This document shows, piece by piece, positions 1-6,182 of a DNA stretch of 6,911 bases (positions are counted from its first letter, which is position 1; every line of letters begins with the position of its first letter). Below the pieces are notes generated by a model. It saw only the letters and a program-made list of their open reading frames with translations. It searched no databases and was not told the origin of the DNA. The stretch is from an uncultured Hymenobacter sp. (GTDB lineage: Bacteria; Bacteroidota; Bacteroidia; Cytophagales; Hymenobacteraceae), in assembly GCA_937871705.1 (NCBI GenBank), contig CALMOO010000022.1:1-6911 (forward strand), in the 5' to 3' direction. The position numbers and the translations under genes were made by a program.

Positions 1-1926
1 GAGTTACCTTTTGTGCAGGTGAAGGGAATTTTGCGGGGTAGGGAAGTGGTAGGGGAGGGGCCGAAAAAGCGCATGGTAGCCAAAGTAGGCGACGCCAGCG
101 GCGAGCTGGAAGTGGTGTGGTTTAAAGGCGTGAACTACCTGGAGAAGGTTATCAAGAACCACCAAGAGTACATTGTATTTGGCAAGCCCACCATGTTTAA
201 TGGCCGCCCCCAGATGGCCCACCCCGAACTGGAAGAAGTGACGGAACAGAAGGCTGGCCAAAGCTTTTTGCAGCCTGTTTATAACACTAGCGAGAAGCTG
301 AAGAATTACCACCGTGTTGATAGCAAGGCTATTATGCGGATGGTGAGCGACTTGCTAAAAATTGCCCTACCTCAGGTAACCGAAACGCTGTCGCCCGACC
401 TAATTCAGCGCTATGCGCTGATGGACAAGGCCACGGCTTTGCAACAGATACACTTCCCGCAAAGCCCGGAGATGCTGGAAAAAGCGCGGTTCCGACTCAA
501 GTTTGAAGAGCTTTTCTATATTCAGCTGAAACTGCTGCGCCAGAAAGACCAGCGTAAGGTGACGCTATCGGGGCAGGTTTTCAACGAAGTACCGACCCTG
601 GTGCACTTCTATAAGGACATTATGCCCTTCGACCTGACGGGCGCGCAGAAACGGGTTATCCACGAGATTTACAAAGACTTCTGTGCCGGCCAGCAGATGA
701 ACCGGCTGTTGCAGGGCGACGTGGGCTCGGGTAAAACCATCGTGGCCTTCATCGCCATGCTCATGGCGGCCGATAATGGCGCCCAAAGCTGCCTGATGGC
801 GCCCACCGAAATCTTGGCCGACCAGCACTACACCGGCCTCAAGGTGTACGCCGTCCTGCTGGGGCTAAACATTGGCAAGCTGACGGGTAGCACCCGCACT
901 GCTCAGCGCCGTGTGCTGCACGAGCAGCTGCGCAACGGCGAGATGCAGATGCTGGTAGGCACGCACGCGCTACTCGAAGATGTGGTGCAGTTTCGCAACC
1001 TCGGCCTGACGATTATGGATGAGCAGCACCGCTTTGGGGTGGCGCAGCGCTCGAAGCTGTGGCAGAAAAACCCTTACGTTATCCCGCACGTGCTAGTGAT
1101 GACGGCTACCCCCATCCCGCGCACGCTGGCCATGACGCTGTACGGCGACCTCGATGTGAGTGTGATTGACGAGATGCCCGCGGGCCGCAAGCCCATCGTG
1201 ACGGTGCATCGCTACGATGCTAACCGGCTGAAGGTGTTTCAGTTCATTCGCGACCAAGTGGCGCTGGGACGGCAGGTGTACATCGTGTACCCGCTCATTG
1301 AAGAAAGCGAGACGCTGGACTACAAAGACCTGACGGACGGCTACGAGAGCGTACAGCGCGCCTTTCCGGAGATGCAGATTAGTATCGTGCACGGCCGTAT
1401 GAAGGCCGAGGAAAAGGACTTCGAGATGGCCCGTTTTGTGAAAAAGGAAACCCAGATAATGGTGGCCACCACCGTTATCGAGGTGGGCGTGAATGTGCCC
1501 AACGCGTCGGTAATGGTGATTGAGAGCGCCGAGCGCTTTGGCCTTTCGCAGTTGCACCAGCTGCGTGGGAGGGTAGGGCGAGGCGCCGACCAGAGTTACT
1601 GCATCCTGATGACGGGCTATAAGCTGAGCAAGGACAGCCGCACGCGCCTCGAAACGATGGTACGCACCAACAACGGCTTCGAAATAGCTGACATTGACCT
1701 CAAATTGCGCGGCCCCGGCGACCTCATGGGCACGCAGCAGAGCGGTGTGCTTGACCTGCTCATCGCCGACCTGGCCAAAGATGGCCGCATCCTGACCGAG
1801 AGCCGCGCCGCCGCGCAAGCATTACTCAGCGAAGACCCGGAACTGGCACGGTCTGAAAACAGCAACATTCGGCGGCATATAGAAAGTCTGCCCGCTACAG
1901 CTGTAAACTGGAGCCGCATTAGCTAG
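1..1926 (+). CDS. recG: ATP-dependent DNA helicase RecG (5'-truncated by window edge)
   Basis: RecG is a superfamily 2 double-stranded DNA translocase that remodels stalled replication forks and branched recombination intermediates. The reading frame is open from base 1, so the gene starts upstream; GTG at 13 is internal. In visible-residue numbering, the remainder of the OB-fold wedge domain comes first, then Walker A GDVGSGKT (239-246, Lys245), motif Ia MAPTEILADQH (266-276), the Walker B box DEQH (340-343) continuing as RFGV, motif III TAT (368-370), and motif VI QLRGRVGRG (520-528). The TRG-type segment with LRGPGDLMGTQQSG follows, and the protein ends NWSRIS. Walker A lies at residue ~302 in E. 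coli RecG, so about 60 residues are missing; the full length of ~700 is normal. All helicase motifs are intact. No strong terminator is seen after the stop; the next gene converges on it 63 bp away. Confidence 0.97.
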   Translation, partial: ELPFVQVKGILRGREVVGEGPKKRMVAKVGDASGELEVVWFKGVNYLEKVIKNHQEYIVFGKPTMFNGRPQMAHPELEEVTEQKAGQSFLQPVYNTSEKLKNYHRVDSKAIMRMVSDLLKIALPQVTETLSPDLIQRYALMDKATALQQIHFPQSPEMLEKARFRLKFEELFYIQLKLLRQKDQRKVTLSGQVFNEVPTLVHFYKDIMPFDLTGAQKRVIHEIYKDFCAGQQMNRLLQGDVGSGKTIVAFIAMLMAADNGAQSCLMAPTEILADQHYTGLKVYAVLLGLNIGKLTGSTRTAQRRVLHEQLRNGEMQMLVGTHALLEDVVQFRNLGLTIMDEQHRFGVAQRSKLWQKNPYVIPHVLVMTATPIPRTLAMTLYGDLDVSVIDEMPAGRKPIVTVHRYDANRLKVFQFIRDQVALGRQVYIVYPLIEESETLDYKDLTDGYESVQRAFPEMQISIVHGRMKAEEKDFEMARFVKKETQIMVATTVIEVGVNVPNASVMVIESAERFGLSQLHQLRGRVGRGADQSYCILMTGYKLSKDSRTRLETMVRTNNGFEIADIDLKLRGPGDLMGTQQSGVLDLLIADLAKDGRILTESRAAAQALLSEDPELARSENSNIRRHIESLPATAVNWSRIS

Positions 1927-1989
1927 CCAAGCAAGGAACGCGCCGTACGTAGTGCTACCCTGGTATCTCCAACCGATCGGCTTGTGATA

Positions 1990-2205
1990 CTAGAGGTAAT
2001 AGGCGTACGAGGCTTGAGTAGGTTTCTGCCCAGACGCAACAGCTAGCCGCGGAGGGGTTGAGTAGCGCGCCAATACCAGTGGCAAGGCCTGTGTGGTGGC
2101 CATATGAGCAGGCTGAGTAGCTACGGTGGCAGAAGCTGCCGGCTGCAAATAACGCCCAGTGATGATAAGGGCTAATAATAAGCTAAGTTTAGCGAGGGAC
2201 TTCAT
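1990..2205 (-). CDS. small secreted hypothetical protein
   Basis: A 71-residue ORF with a convincing N-terminal signal peptide: Lys at positions 3 and 6, a hydrophobic core (LSLLLALIITG), and a likely cleavage site after PAASA near residue 26. The predicted mature part is only ~45 residues, rich in Ala, Thr, Pro and Gln, with no cysteine, no further membrane segment and no motif I recognise. It ends SYAYYL. The ATG at 2205 follows a pyrimidine-rich leader without a Shine-Dalgarno sequence, as is usual in Bacteroidota. A TAnnTTTG-type element lies ~180 bp upstream on the same strand. The gene converges on recG and is divergent from the secreted protein at 2547, so it is a stand-alone unit. The signal peptide is the main support for it being real. 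Function is unknown; it could also be the remnant of a longer gene. Confidence 0.5.
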   Translation of the reverse strand: MKSLAKLSLLLALIITGRYLQPAASATVATQPAHMATTQALPLVLARYSTPPRLAVASGQKPTQASYAYYL

Positions 2206-2386
2206 GGAAAGTAAGCAGCATAACAGAGACTATTAGCTGCTGCATGTAAAATGTTTAAGGCTAAATATGAGTAAATTAATAAGTGGGTGGGATAGAAGTA
2301 GTAGGGCGATGGCTGACTACTTGTGTCAGCGCGGCCATTAAACGACCTGAAGCTAATAAAGTTGCTTTTTAAGTCGTCTTGTGCTG

Positions 2387-2422
2387 CAAAAGTAACTGAT
2401 AGCAAGCTAAAAAGCCGGCAAA
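2387..2422 (-). promoter_or_regulatory. candidate promoter for the small secreted protein
   Basis: On the minus strand 2394-2387 reads TACTTTTG, an exact match to the Bacteroidota -7 element TAnnTTTG. A TTTG at 2422-2419 could be the -33 element, but the 24-nt spacer is slightly longer than the usual ~17-23. Transcription from here would give a leader of roughly 175 nt before the ATG at 2205, which is long. No better match is seen closer to the gene. Confidence 0.35.
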
Positions 2423-2471
2423 CCAGCCATGGTAGCTGACGCAAGTGGCTGCACAGCCTGGCTGTTTAGCG

Positions 2472-2500
2472 TTGTACATCCGCGATAGAGGGTATTTTTG
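2472..2500 (+). promoter_or_regulatory. Bacteroidota-type promoter of the secreted beta-propeller-like gene
   Basis: TTG at 2472-2474, an 18-nt spacer, then TATTTTTG at 2493-2500. This matches the primary-sigma promoter of Bacteroidota (TTG at -33, TAnnTTTG at -7) in both elements and in spacing. Transcription would begin near 2505, giving a ~40-nt leader ahead of ATG 2547. It also rules out the upstream GTG at 2445 as the start, because that codon precedes the promoter. Confidence 0.65.
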
Positions 2501-2546
2501 GCGAATGCGCTCTGTTGGGGCATGTAGTTTATCTTTTTATTTCCTT

Positions 2547-4010
2547 ATGCGTTTTCCCGTAGTTGCACTAGCATTAATAGCGAGCGGTATGCTAATCGGT
2601 GGCCAGCAGGTGTTGGCTCAAAAAGTAAAGTCGGCCCCTTTTAGCTACTTGCCAGAGCAGGGTGAAGACCGTTATAATCAGCGTGTACCTCACAAAACGT
2701 TGGCCTTGGCTGATGGCAGCGGCTTCGTGATTTTGGCGCATCAAAGCGGCAGCACCTACACCGTTGAGCGCTACGACAACGCCCTTAAAAAGCAGTGGAG
2801 CACTACCCTCCCCATTGCTCCTGGCGAAACGGTAGAAGCCTTTGGCCACAGCCCCGAGCAAGCCTGGGTGGTGCTGCACCATGCCGACGAAAGCGGCCAG
2901 AACCTAACTGCGCAGCCCGTAGGCCTAGTGGGCGGCCAAAAAGGGGCATCCGTCGTGCTCATCACGGCGGCGGCCGGCGAGCGTCGACCTAGCGTGCGCA
3001 TCTCGCCCGATGGCACGCGCCTGCTCGCATTCCGCTACGCCACCCGCGACGAGCAAGTGCGCAGCCTAGTCGGGACGCTCTACGACCAGAAACTGACCAA
3101 AATTCTGGACCGCACCTATGATTTTCGCGACCAAGGTGATTTCTTCTCACCTAATATATTATTAGCCAACGATGGCACGCAGTACGTGACGCTGCTCGGC
3201 GACAACATGCGCAAGCTCACGGCGCGCCGCTACCCCCCCACGTCCGACCAAATCGGGGTGCCTACCCCCATCCTGGTGATGGGCGTGCCGGTGGGCGGCG
3301 TCTTTGGCGGCCAGCCCATTACCATTCGCGACGCAAAATTCAGCCTCTTGCCCGACGGCCAACTCTACGCTGCCGCGCTCTGCGCCAATTACAACACGGG
3401 CGACCTGACCAGTCTGAAAGTGGTGCGCTTCGACTTTGCAACCAGCAGCCTGAAGCTAGCCGAAGAGCTGCCTTTCGCGCCGGCTTACCTGGCTGAAGCT
3501 AGCAAAGCCACCGGCGCGGAGGTAAAGCGCTTGTCGGATATCTATCTGGCCGATATGCTCTTATCAGAAAATAAAAACCTCGTAATCGTGGCTGAGCGCC
3601 ACTTTGAGGAAGGCGGCCCCGAGCAGCCGGTGCACGCCCGCGAGCTGCACGTGTTTGGTTATAGCGCGTTTGTGACGCCAACCTGGCATCTGATAGTGCC
3701 CAAAGACCAAGTAGCGCCGGCCATCGACAGCTACACGGGCATCGGCTTTCGAGCCGGCGTATTCGGCGACGAAGTGCAACTGCTGACTTTAGAGACACTC
3801 AATAATAAGCCCGACCTCTACCTGCGCCGCATCCAGTCGCGCACGGGCGTGCTAAGCGCTCCGCAGCGCCTCAAGCTGAACGTAGCCAACGACCAGCAAC
3901 TCGCTTACGTCAAGGATTTTACCACTTGGCTCGATTCTAAAACCATCATCAACTTGAGCCGACCAAACAAGAAGGCAGCCTTGCAACTGAATGAGATTAA
4001 ACTTAAATAA
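2547..4010 (+). CDS. secreted hypothetical protein, probable beta-propeller fold
   Basis: 487 residues from the ATG at 2547. An in-frame GTG at 2445 would add 34 residues but lies upstream of the promoter and buries the signal peptide; starting at 2547 gives a textbook one (MRFPVVALALIASG, likely cut after VLA, residue 24). There is no lipobox cysteine, so a soluble periplasmic or secreted protein is expected. The mature part shows a recurring pattern of a turn (DG, SPDG, NDG, PDG or similar) followed by a hydrophobic beta-strand, near residues 56, 103, 154, 209, 270, 341, 408 and 463. A spacing of ~47-71 residues is what seven or eight propeller blades would give. No catalytic motif or type IX secretion C-terminal domain is recognised; the C-terminus is NEIKLK. 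The leader before ATG is T-rich without a Shine-Dalgarno sequence. Function is unknown. The propeller call is inferred from strand periodicity only. Confidence 0.85.
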   Translation: MRFPVVALALIASGMLIGGQQVLAQKVKSAPFSYLPEQGEDRYNQRVPHKTLALADGSGFVILAHQSGSTYTVERYDNALKKQWSTTLPIAPGETVEAFGHSPEQAWVVLHHADESGQNLTAQPVGLVGGQKGASVVLITAAAGERRPSVRISPDGTRLLAFRYATRDEQVRSLVGTLYDQKLTKILDRTYDFRDQGDFFSPNILLANDGTQYVTLLGDNMRKLTARRYPPTSDQIGVPTPILVMGVPVGGVFGGQPITIRDAKFSLLPDGQLYAAALCANYNTGDLTSLKVVRFDFATSSLKLAEELPFAPAYLAEASKATGAEVKRLSDIYLADMLLSENKNLVIVAERHFEEGGPEQPVHARELHVFGYSAFVTPTWHLIVPKDQVAPAIDSYTGIGFRAGVFGDEVQLLTLETLNNKPDLYLRRIQSRTGVLSAPQRLKLNVANDQQLAYVKDFTTWLDSKTIINLSRPNKKAALQLNEIKLK

Positions 4011-4050
4011 GGGGGTAGGGATTTCTCATTGAGGTTGCAGAATGCAAAAG

Positions 4051-4087
4051 AAAAGGCCGCTTTCCCTACAGGAATAGCGGCCTTTTT
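4051..4087. terminator. bidirectional intrinsic terminator
   Basis: An 11-bp perfect stem (AAAAGGCCGCT at 4051-4061 with 4076-4086) is extended by TTCC/GGAA (4062-4065 with 4071-4074), with one bulged T at 4075 and a CTACA loop. It ends in TTTTT on the plus strand and begins with AAAA, so it can end transcription from both sides. It lies 40 bp after the stop of the plus-strand secreted protein and 52 bp after the stop of the minus-strand acyl-CoA dehydrogenase, serving this convergent pair. Confidence 0.9.
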
Positions 4088-4139
4088 CAATCATCTACAA
4101 CGGAACGTCAGCTAAACTAAAACCGTGCTAATCAGCGGC

Positions 4140-5927
4140 CTAGTAGCAGTATTCGTTGGCTTCAATCACGCCAGCAGCGATGCGGCGGCGAGCATCCTTT
4201 ACGTTGAAGAGCTCGGCTTTTGTGAAACGCTTGAGGCCCATGGCCAGTAAGCGCTGCTCGTCGCCTTCGGTCATGCTGGCAATGGCTTCTTTGCCGGCTC
4301 GCTCCACTAGGTTCACGGTATCGGAGAGGTACACGCGGGCAATATCGAGCTGACGGCTCATTGCCTCTTCGCCTTTCACGCCAATTTCTTTCTCCACGCG
4401 CAACAACGTGCTTTCAGCGATGTAGGTCTTGATGGCCATATCGGCAATGTTGGTTAGTACTTCCTGCTCTTTGGCGAGCGAGTTCATGTACTTCTGCACG
4501 GCCGTGCCAGCCACCATCAGGATGGCTTTCTTAAGGTTAGCGATGGTCTTTTTCTCGGTAGCGAAGGGTGAGTCATCGGTTTCGCCCATGCTTGGAATGC
4601 TCATCAGCTCCTCTTGTACGGCTTGGGCCGGGCCCATCAGGTCGATTTCACCTTTTAGGCCTTTCTTCAGCAGCATATCAACGGCCAGCATGCGGTTGAT
4701 TTCGTTGGTGCCTTCGAAAATGCGGTTGATGCGCGAGTCGCGGTAAGCGCGGTCCATGGGGTAGTCGGCCGAGAAGCCGTAGCCGCCATAAATCTGCACG
4801 CCTTCATCTACTACGTAGTCCAGAACTTCCGAGCCTTCTACTTTCAGAATAGCGCACTCCACGGCAAATTCGCGGGCAGCGCCCAGCAGCGCTTCGTTGG
4901 TGCCGAGGCCCGAGGCCAGCAGTTCTTGCTCCTTGCGGTAGATGTCGTCGCCAGCGCGGTAAATAGCCGATTCGGCGGCGTAGAGGCGAATGGCCTGCTC
5001 AGCCAATTTGTAGCGGATAGCACCGAACTTGCTGATGGGCAACTTAAACTGCACACGCTCATTGGCATACTTCGCGCTCTGCGTAGCAGCGGCTTTGGCA
5101 CCACCCAGACAGGCCGCGGCCAGCTTAATGCGGCCGATGTTTAGCACGTTGAAGGCGATGAGGTGGCCTTTGCCAATCTCACCCAGCACGTTCTCTTTTG
5201 GCACCAGCGCATCGGAGAAGAACACTTGGCGCGTCGAAGAGCCGCGGATGCCCATCTTGTGCTCCTCGTTGCCGAGGCTCAGGCCGGGCGTGTTTTTGTC
5301 TACGATAAAACCTGTGAACTGCTCTCCATCAATTTTGGCGAATACAATGAATACGTCAGCGAAGCCGGCGTTGGTAATCCACATCTTCTGGCCGTTCAGT
5401 ACATAGTGCGTGCCTTCGGCATTGAGCACGGCCTTAGTCTTCGCGCCCAGCGCGTCCGAACCGGAGCCAGGCTCGGTGAGGCAGTAGGCGCCCATTAAGG
5501 TGCCGTCGGTGAGGCCGGGAATATATTTCTTCTTCTGCTCATCGTTGCCGAAATAGAGAATCGGCAGCAGCGCAATGCCCGTGTGCGCCGCAAATGCCAC
5601 CGGGAACGAGTGGCCGCCGCCTACCCCCTCCGTCACGCGCAAGGCCGTGGCGAAGTCCATATCGAGGCCGCCAAACTGCTCGGGCACGCTCACGCCAAAC
5701 AGGCCGAGTTGACCAGCTTTCTCCATCAAGCCACGCATCAGGCCTTCCTCGTGGTTGTCGAGGCGGTCAAGCAGCGGCATCACTTCGGTTTGCACGAAGT
5801 CCAGGCAGGTCTGGTACATCATGTTCTGCTCCTCCGTAAAGTCGGCGGGCGTGAATACACTCTGAGCCTCAGTGGGCTTGATGATGAATTCGCCGCCCTT
5901 CGGAGCGGTTTTGTTGGATACTTCCAT
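4140..5927 (-). CDS. acyl-CoA dehydrogenase (long, VLCAD-like form)
   Basis: An FAD-dependent enzyme that oxidises acyl-CoA to trans-2-enoyl-CoA, the first step of beta-oxidation. It has 595 residues from ATG 5927; an ATG at 5990 would add 21 unlike residues, whereas MEVSNKTAPKGGEF is the usual start of Bacteroidota homologues. Domains in order: alpha-helical N-domain (~30-145); beta-domain with signature YCLTEPGSGSD (148-158) and KMWITNAG (181-188) for FAD and substrate binding; C-terminal helical domain with YGGYGFSADYPMDRAYRD and IFEGTNEINR, whose Glu405 aligns with the catalytic base of MCAD and VLCAD. A further ~165-residue helical extension (~430-595) is typical of the VLCAD/ACAD9-like group and may support dimer or membrane contact. 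It is co-oriented with the thiolase gene, separated by 255 bp carrying its own regulatory-looking repeats. Chain-length preference cannot be read from sequence. Confidence 0.95.
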   Translation of the reverse strand: MEVSNKTAPKGGEFIIKPTEAQSVFTPADFTEEQNMMYQTCLDFVQTEVMPLLDRLDNHEEGLMRGLMEKAGQLGLFGVSVPEQFGGLDMDFATALRVTEGVGGGHSFPVAFAAHTGIALLPILYFGNDEQKKKYIPGLTDGTLMGAYCLTEPGSGSDALGAKTKAVLNAEGTHYVLNGQKMWITNAGFADVFIVFAKIDGEQFTGFIVDKNTPGLSLGNEEHKMGIRGSSTRQVFFSDALVPKENVLGEIGKGHLIAFNVLNIGRIKLAAACLGGAKAAATQSAKYANERVQFKLPISKFGAIRYKLAEQAIRLYAAESAIYRAGDDIYRKEQELLASGLGTNEALLGAAREFAVECAILKVEGSEVLDYVVDEGVQIYGGYGFSADYPMDRAYRDSRINRIFEGTNEINRMLAVDMLLKKGLKGEIDLMGPAQAVQEELMSIPSMGETDDSPFATEKKTIANLKKAILMVAGTAVQKYMNSLAKEQEVLTNIADMAIKTYIAESTLLRVEKEIGVKGEEAMSRQLDIARVYLSDTVNLVERAGKEAIASMTEGDEQRLLAMGLKRFTKAELFNVKDARRRIAAGVIEANEYCY

Positions 5928-5960
5928 GATGGTATGTTGAGTTGAGTGGGAGATTGAAAC

Positions 5961-5982
5961 TGTTAGGCTTGCCGAATACTTA
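5961..5982. promoter_or_regulatory. operator-like repeat, copy 1 (proximal)
   Basis: A 22-bp sequence that matches copy 2 (6029-6050) at 19 of 22 positions, in the same orientation. Its core TTAGGC-TT-GCCGAA (5963-5976) is a near-perfect palindrome (five of six pairs). It sits 34-55 bp upstream of the acyl-CoA dehydrogenase start, where a transcript from the candidate promoter at 5985-6015 would begin. A bound regulator here would be expected to repress; this is inferred from position only. Confidence 0.5.
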
Positions 5983-5984
5983 GA

Positions 5985-6015
5985 CAACAATAAGCTGATG
6001 ATTTTGGTGTTGCAA
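5985..6015 (-). promoter_or_regulatory. candidate promoter for acyl-CoA dehydrogenase
   Basis: On the minus strand, TTG (6015-6013), a 20-nt spacer, then TATTGTTG (5992-5985), one mismatch from the Bacteroidota -7 consensus TAnnTTTG. Transcription would start near 5978, about 50 nt before ATG 5927. The elements fit exactly between the two operator-like repeats, which strengthens a match that would be weak on its own. Confidence 0.4.
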
Positions 6016-6028
6016 GATAAACAAAAAA

Positions 6029-6050
6029 TGTTAGGCGTGCCGACTATTTA
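6029..6050. promoter_or_regulatory. operator-like repeat, copy 2 (distal)
   Basis: The second copy of the 22-bp repeat, with core TTAGGC-GT-GCCGAC (6031-6044), a less perfect palindrome (four of six pairs). It lies 68 bp from copy 1, measured start to start, and just upstream of the candidate -33 element. The TTAGGC...GCC shape loosely resembles DtxR/IdeR-type boxes (TTAGG...CCTAA), but the resemblance is partial and no regulator is encoded in the window. Confidence 0.45.
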
Positions 6051-6060
6051 ATGTTAAAAA

Positions 6061-6167
6061 CGTCTGTCATACTGGGCCTGCAAAGTATCCTACACGTCCC
6101 ATTAGGTAGTGAGCTAATGGTTTGTTCTATTGTAATAAGATGCTTCGCGGGCTCAGCATGACAGACG
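6061..6167. repeat. 107-bp imperfect inverted-repeat element
   Basis: Two 29-nt arms (6061-6089 and 6139-6167) are inverted copies matching at 24 of 29 positions; the outer ten bases (CGTCTGTCAT / ATGACAGACG) are perfect and all five differences are transitions. Between the arms is a second, perfect 7-bp stem (CCATTAG 6099-6105 with CTAATGG 6114-6120) around an 8-nt loop. It encodes no protein. The arm core (GTCATGCTGAGC...GAAGCATC type) resembles dispersed intergenic repeats I recall from Hymenobacter-like genomes, so a REP- or MITE-like element is likely. It starts 15 bp after the thiolase stop, so it could also act as that transcript's 3' hairpin. No clear target-site duplication is visible. 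Confidence 0.75.
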
Positions 6168-6182
6168 AAAGCAAGCGAGTTG

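Larger units (their letters stand above)
2206..2546. other. divergent intergenic region
   Basis: A 341-bp gap between two divergently oriented genes, visibly AT-richer than the flanking coding sequence, particularly at 2206-2410. It holds one promoter-like element for each direction (described separately). A minus-strand ORF at 2202-2444 spans most of it, but it needs a TTG start, has no recognisable features and covers the minus-strand promoter element, so it is not called as a gene. A plus-strand GTG at 2445 extends the downstream ORF but lies upstream of that gene's best promoter. I see no tRNA, riboswitch or strong hairpin here. Confidence 0.6.

Noticed and set aside
1093..1818. 241-residue minus-strand ORF inside recG
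   Set aside because: It is fully antisense to conserved RecG helicase motifs, has a His/Ala-rich composition typical of antisense reading of GC-rich genes, and shows no domain.
1927..1989. Possible terminator between recG and the small secreted gene
   Set aside because: Only short palindromes (such as CCGATCGG at 1973-1980) without a U-tract are present; not enough for an intrinsic terminator call.
2202..2444. 80-residue minus-strand ORF upstream of the small secreted protein
   Set aside because: It needs a TTG start, spans the candidate minus-strand promoter, and has no convincing domain; its weakly hydrophobic start is not a clear signal peptide.
5583..5945. 120-residue plus-strand ORF antisense to the acyl-CoA dehydrogenase N-terminus
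   Set aside because: It is antisense to a conserved domain, with His/Arg-rich shadow composition. The other plus-strand ORFs within 4156-5839 are rejected for the same reason.
5963..6044. Assignment of the TTAGGC repeats as true DtxR/MntR metal boxes
   Set aside because: The right half reads GCCGA rather than CCTAA, and no metal transport or regulator gene is in the window; retained only as an unassigned operator-like repeat.
6081..6089. Minus-strand GATACTTTG as a -7 promoter element for the dehydrogenase
   Set aside because: It has only one base between TA and TTTG instead of two, lies inside the inverted-repeat arm, and is farther from the gene than the better-spaced candidate at 5985-6015.
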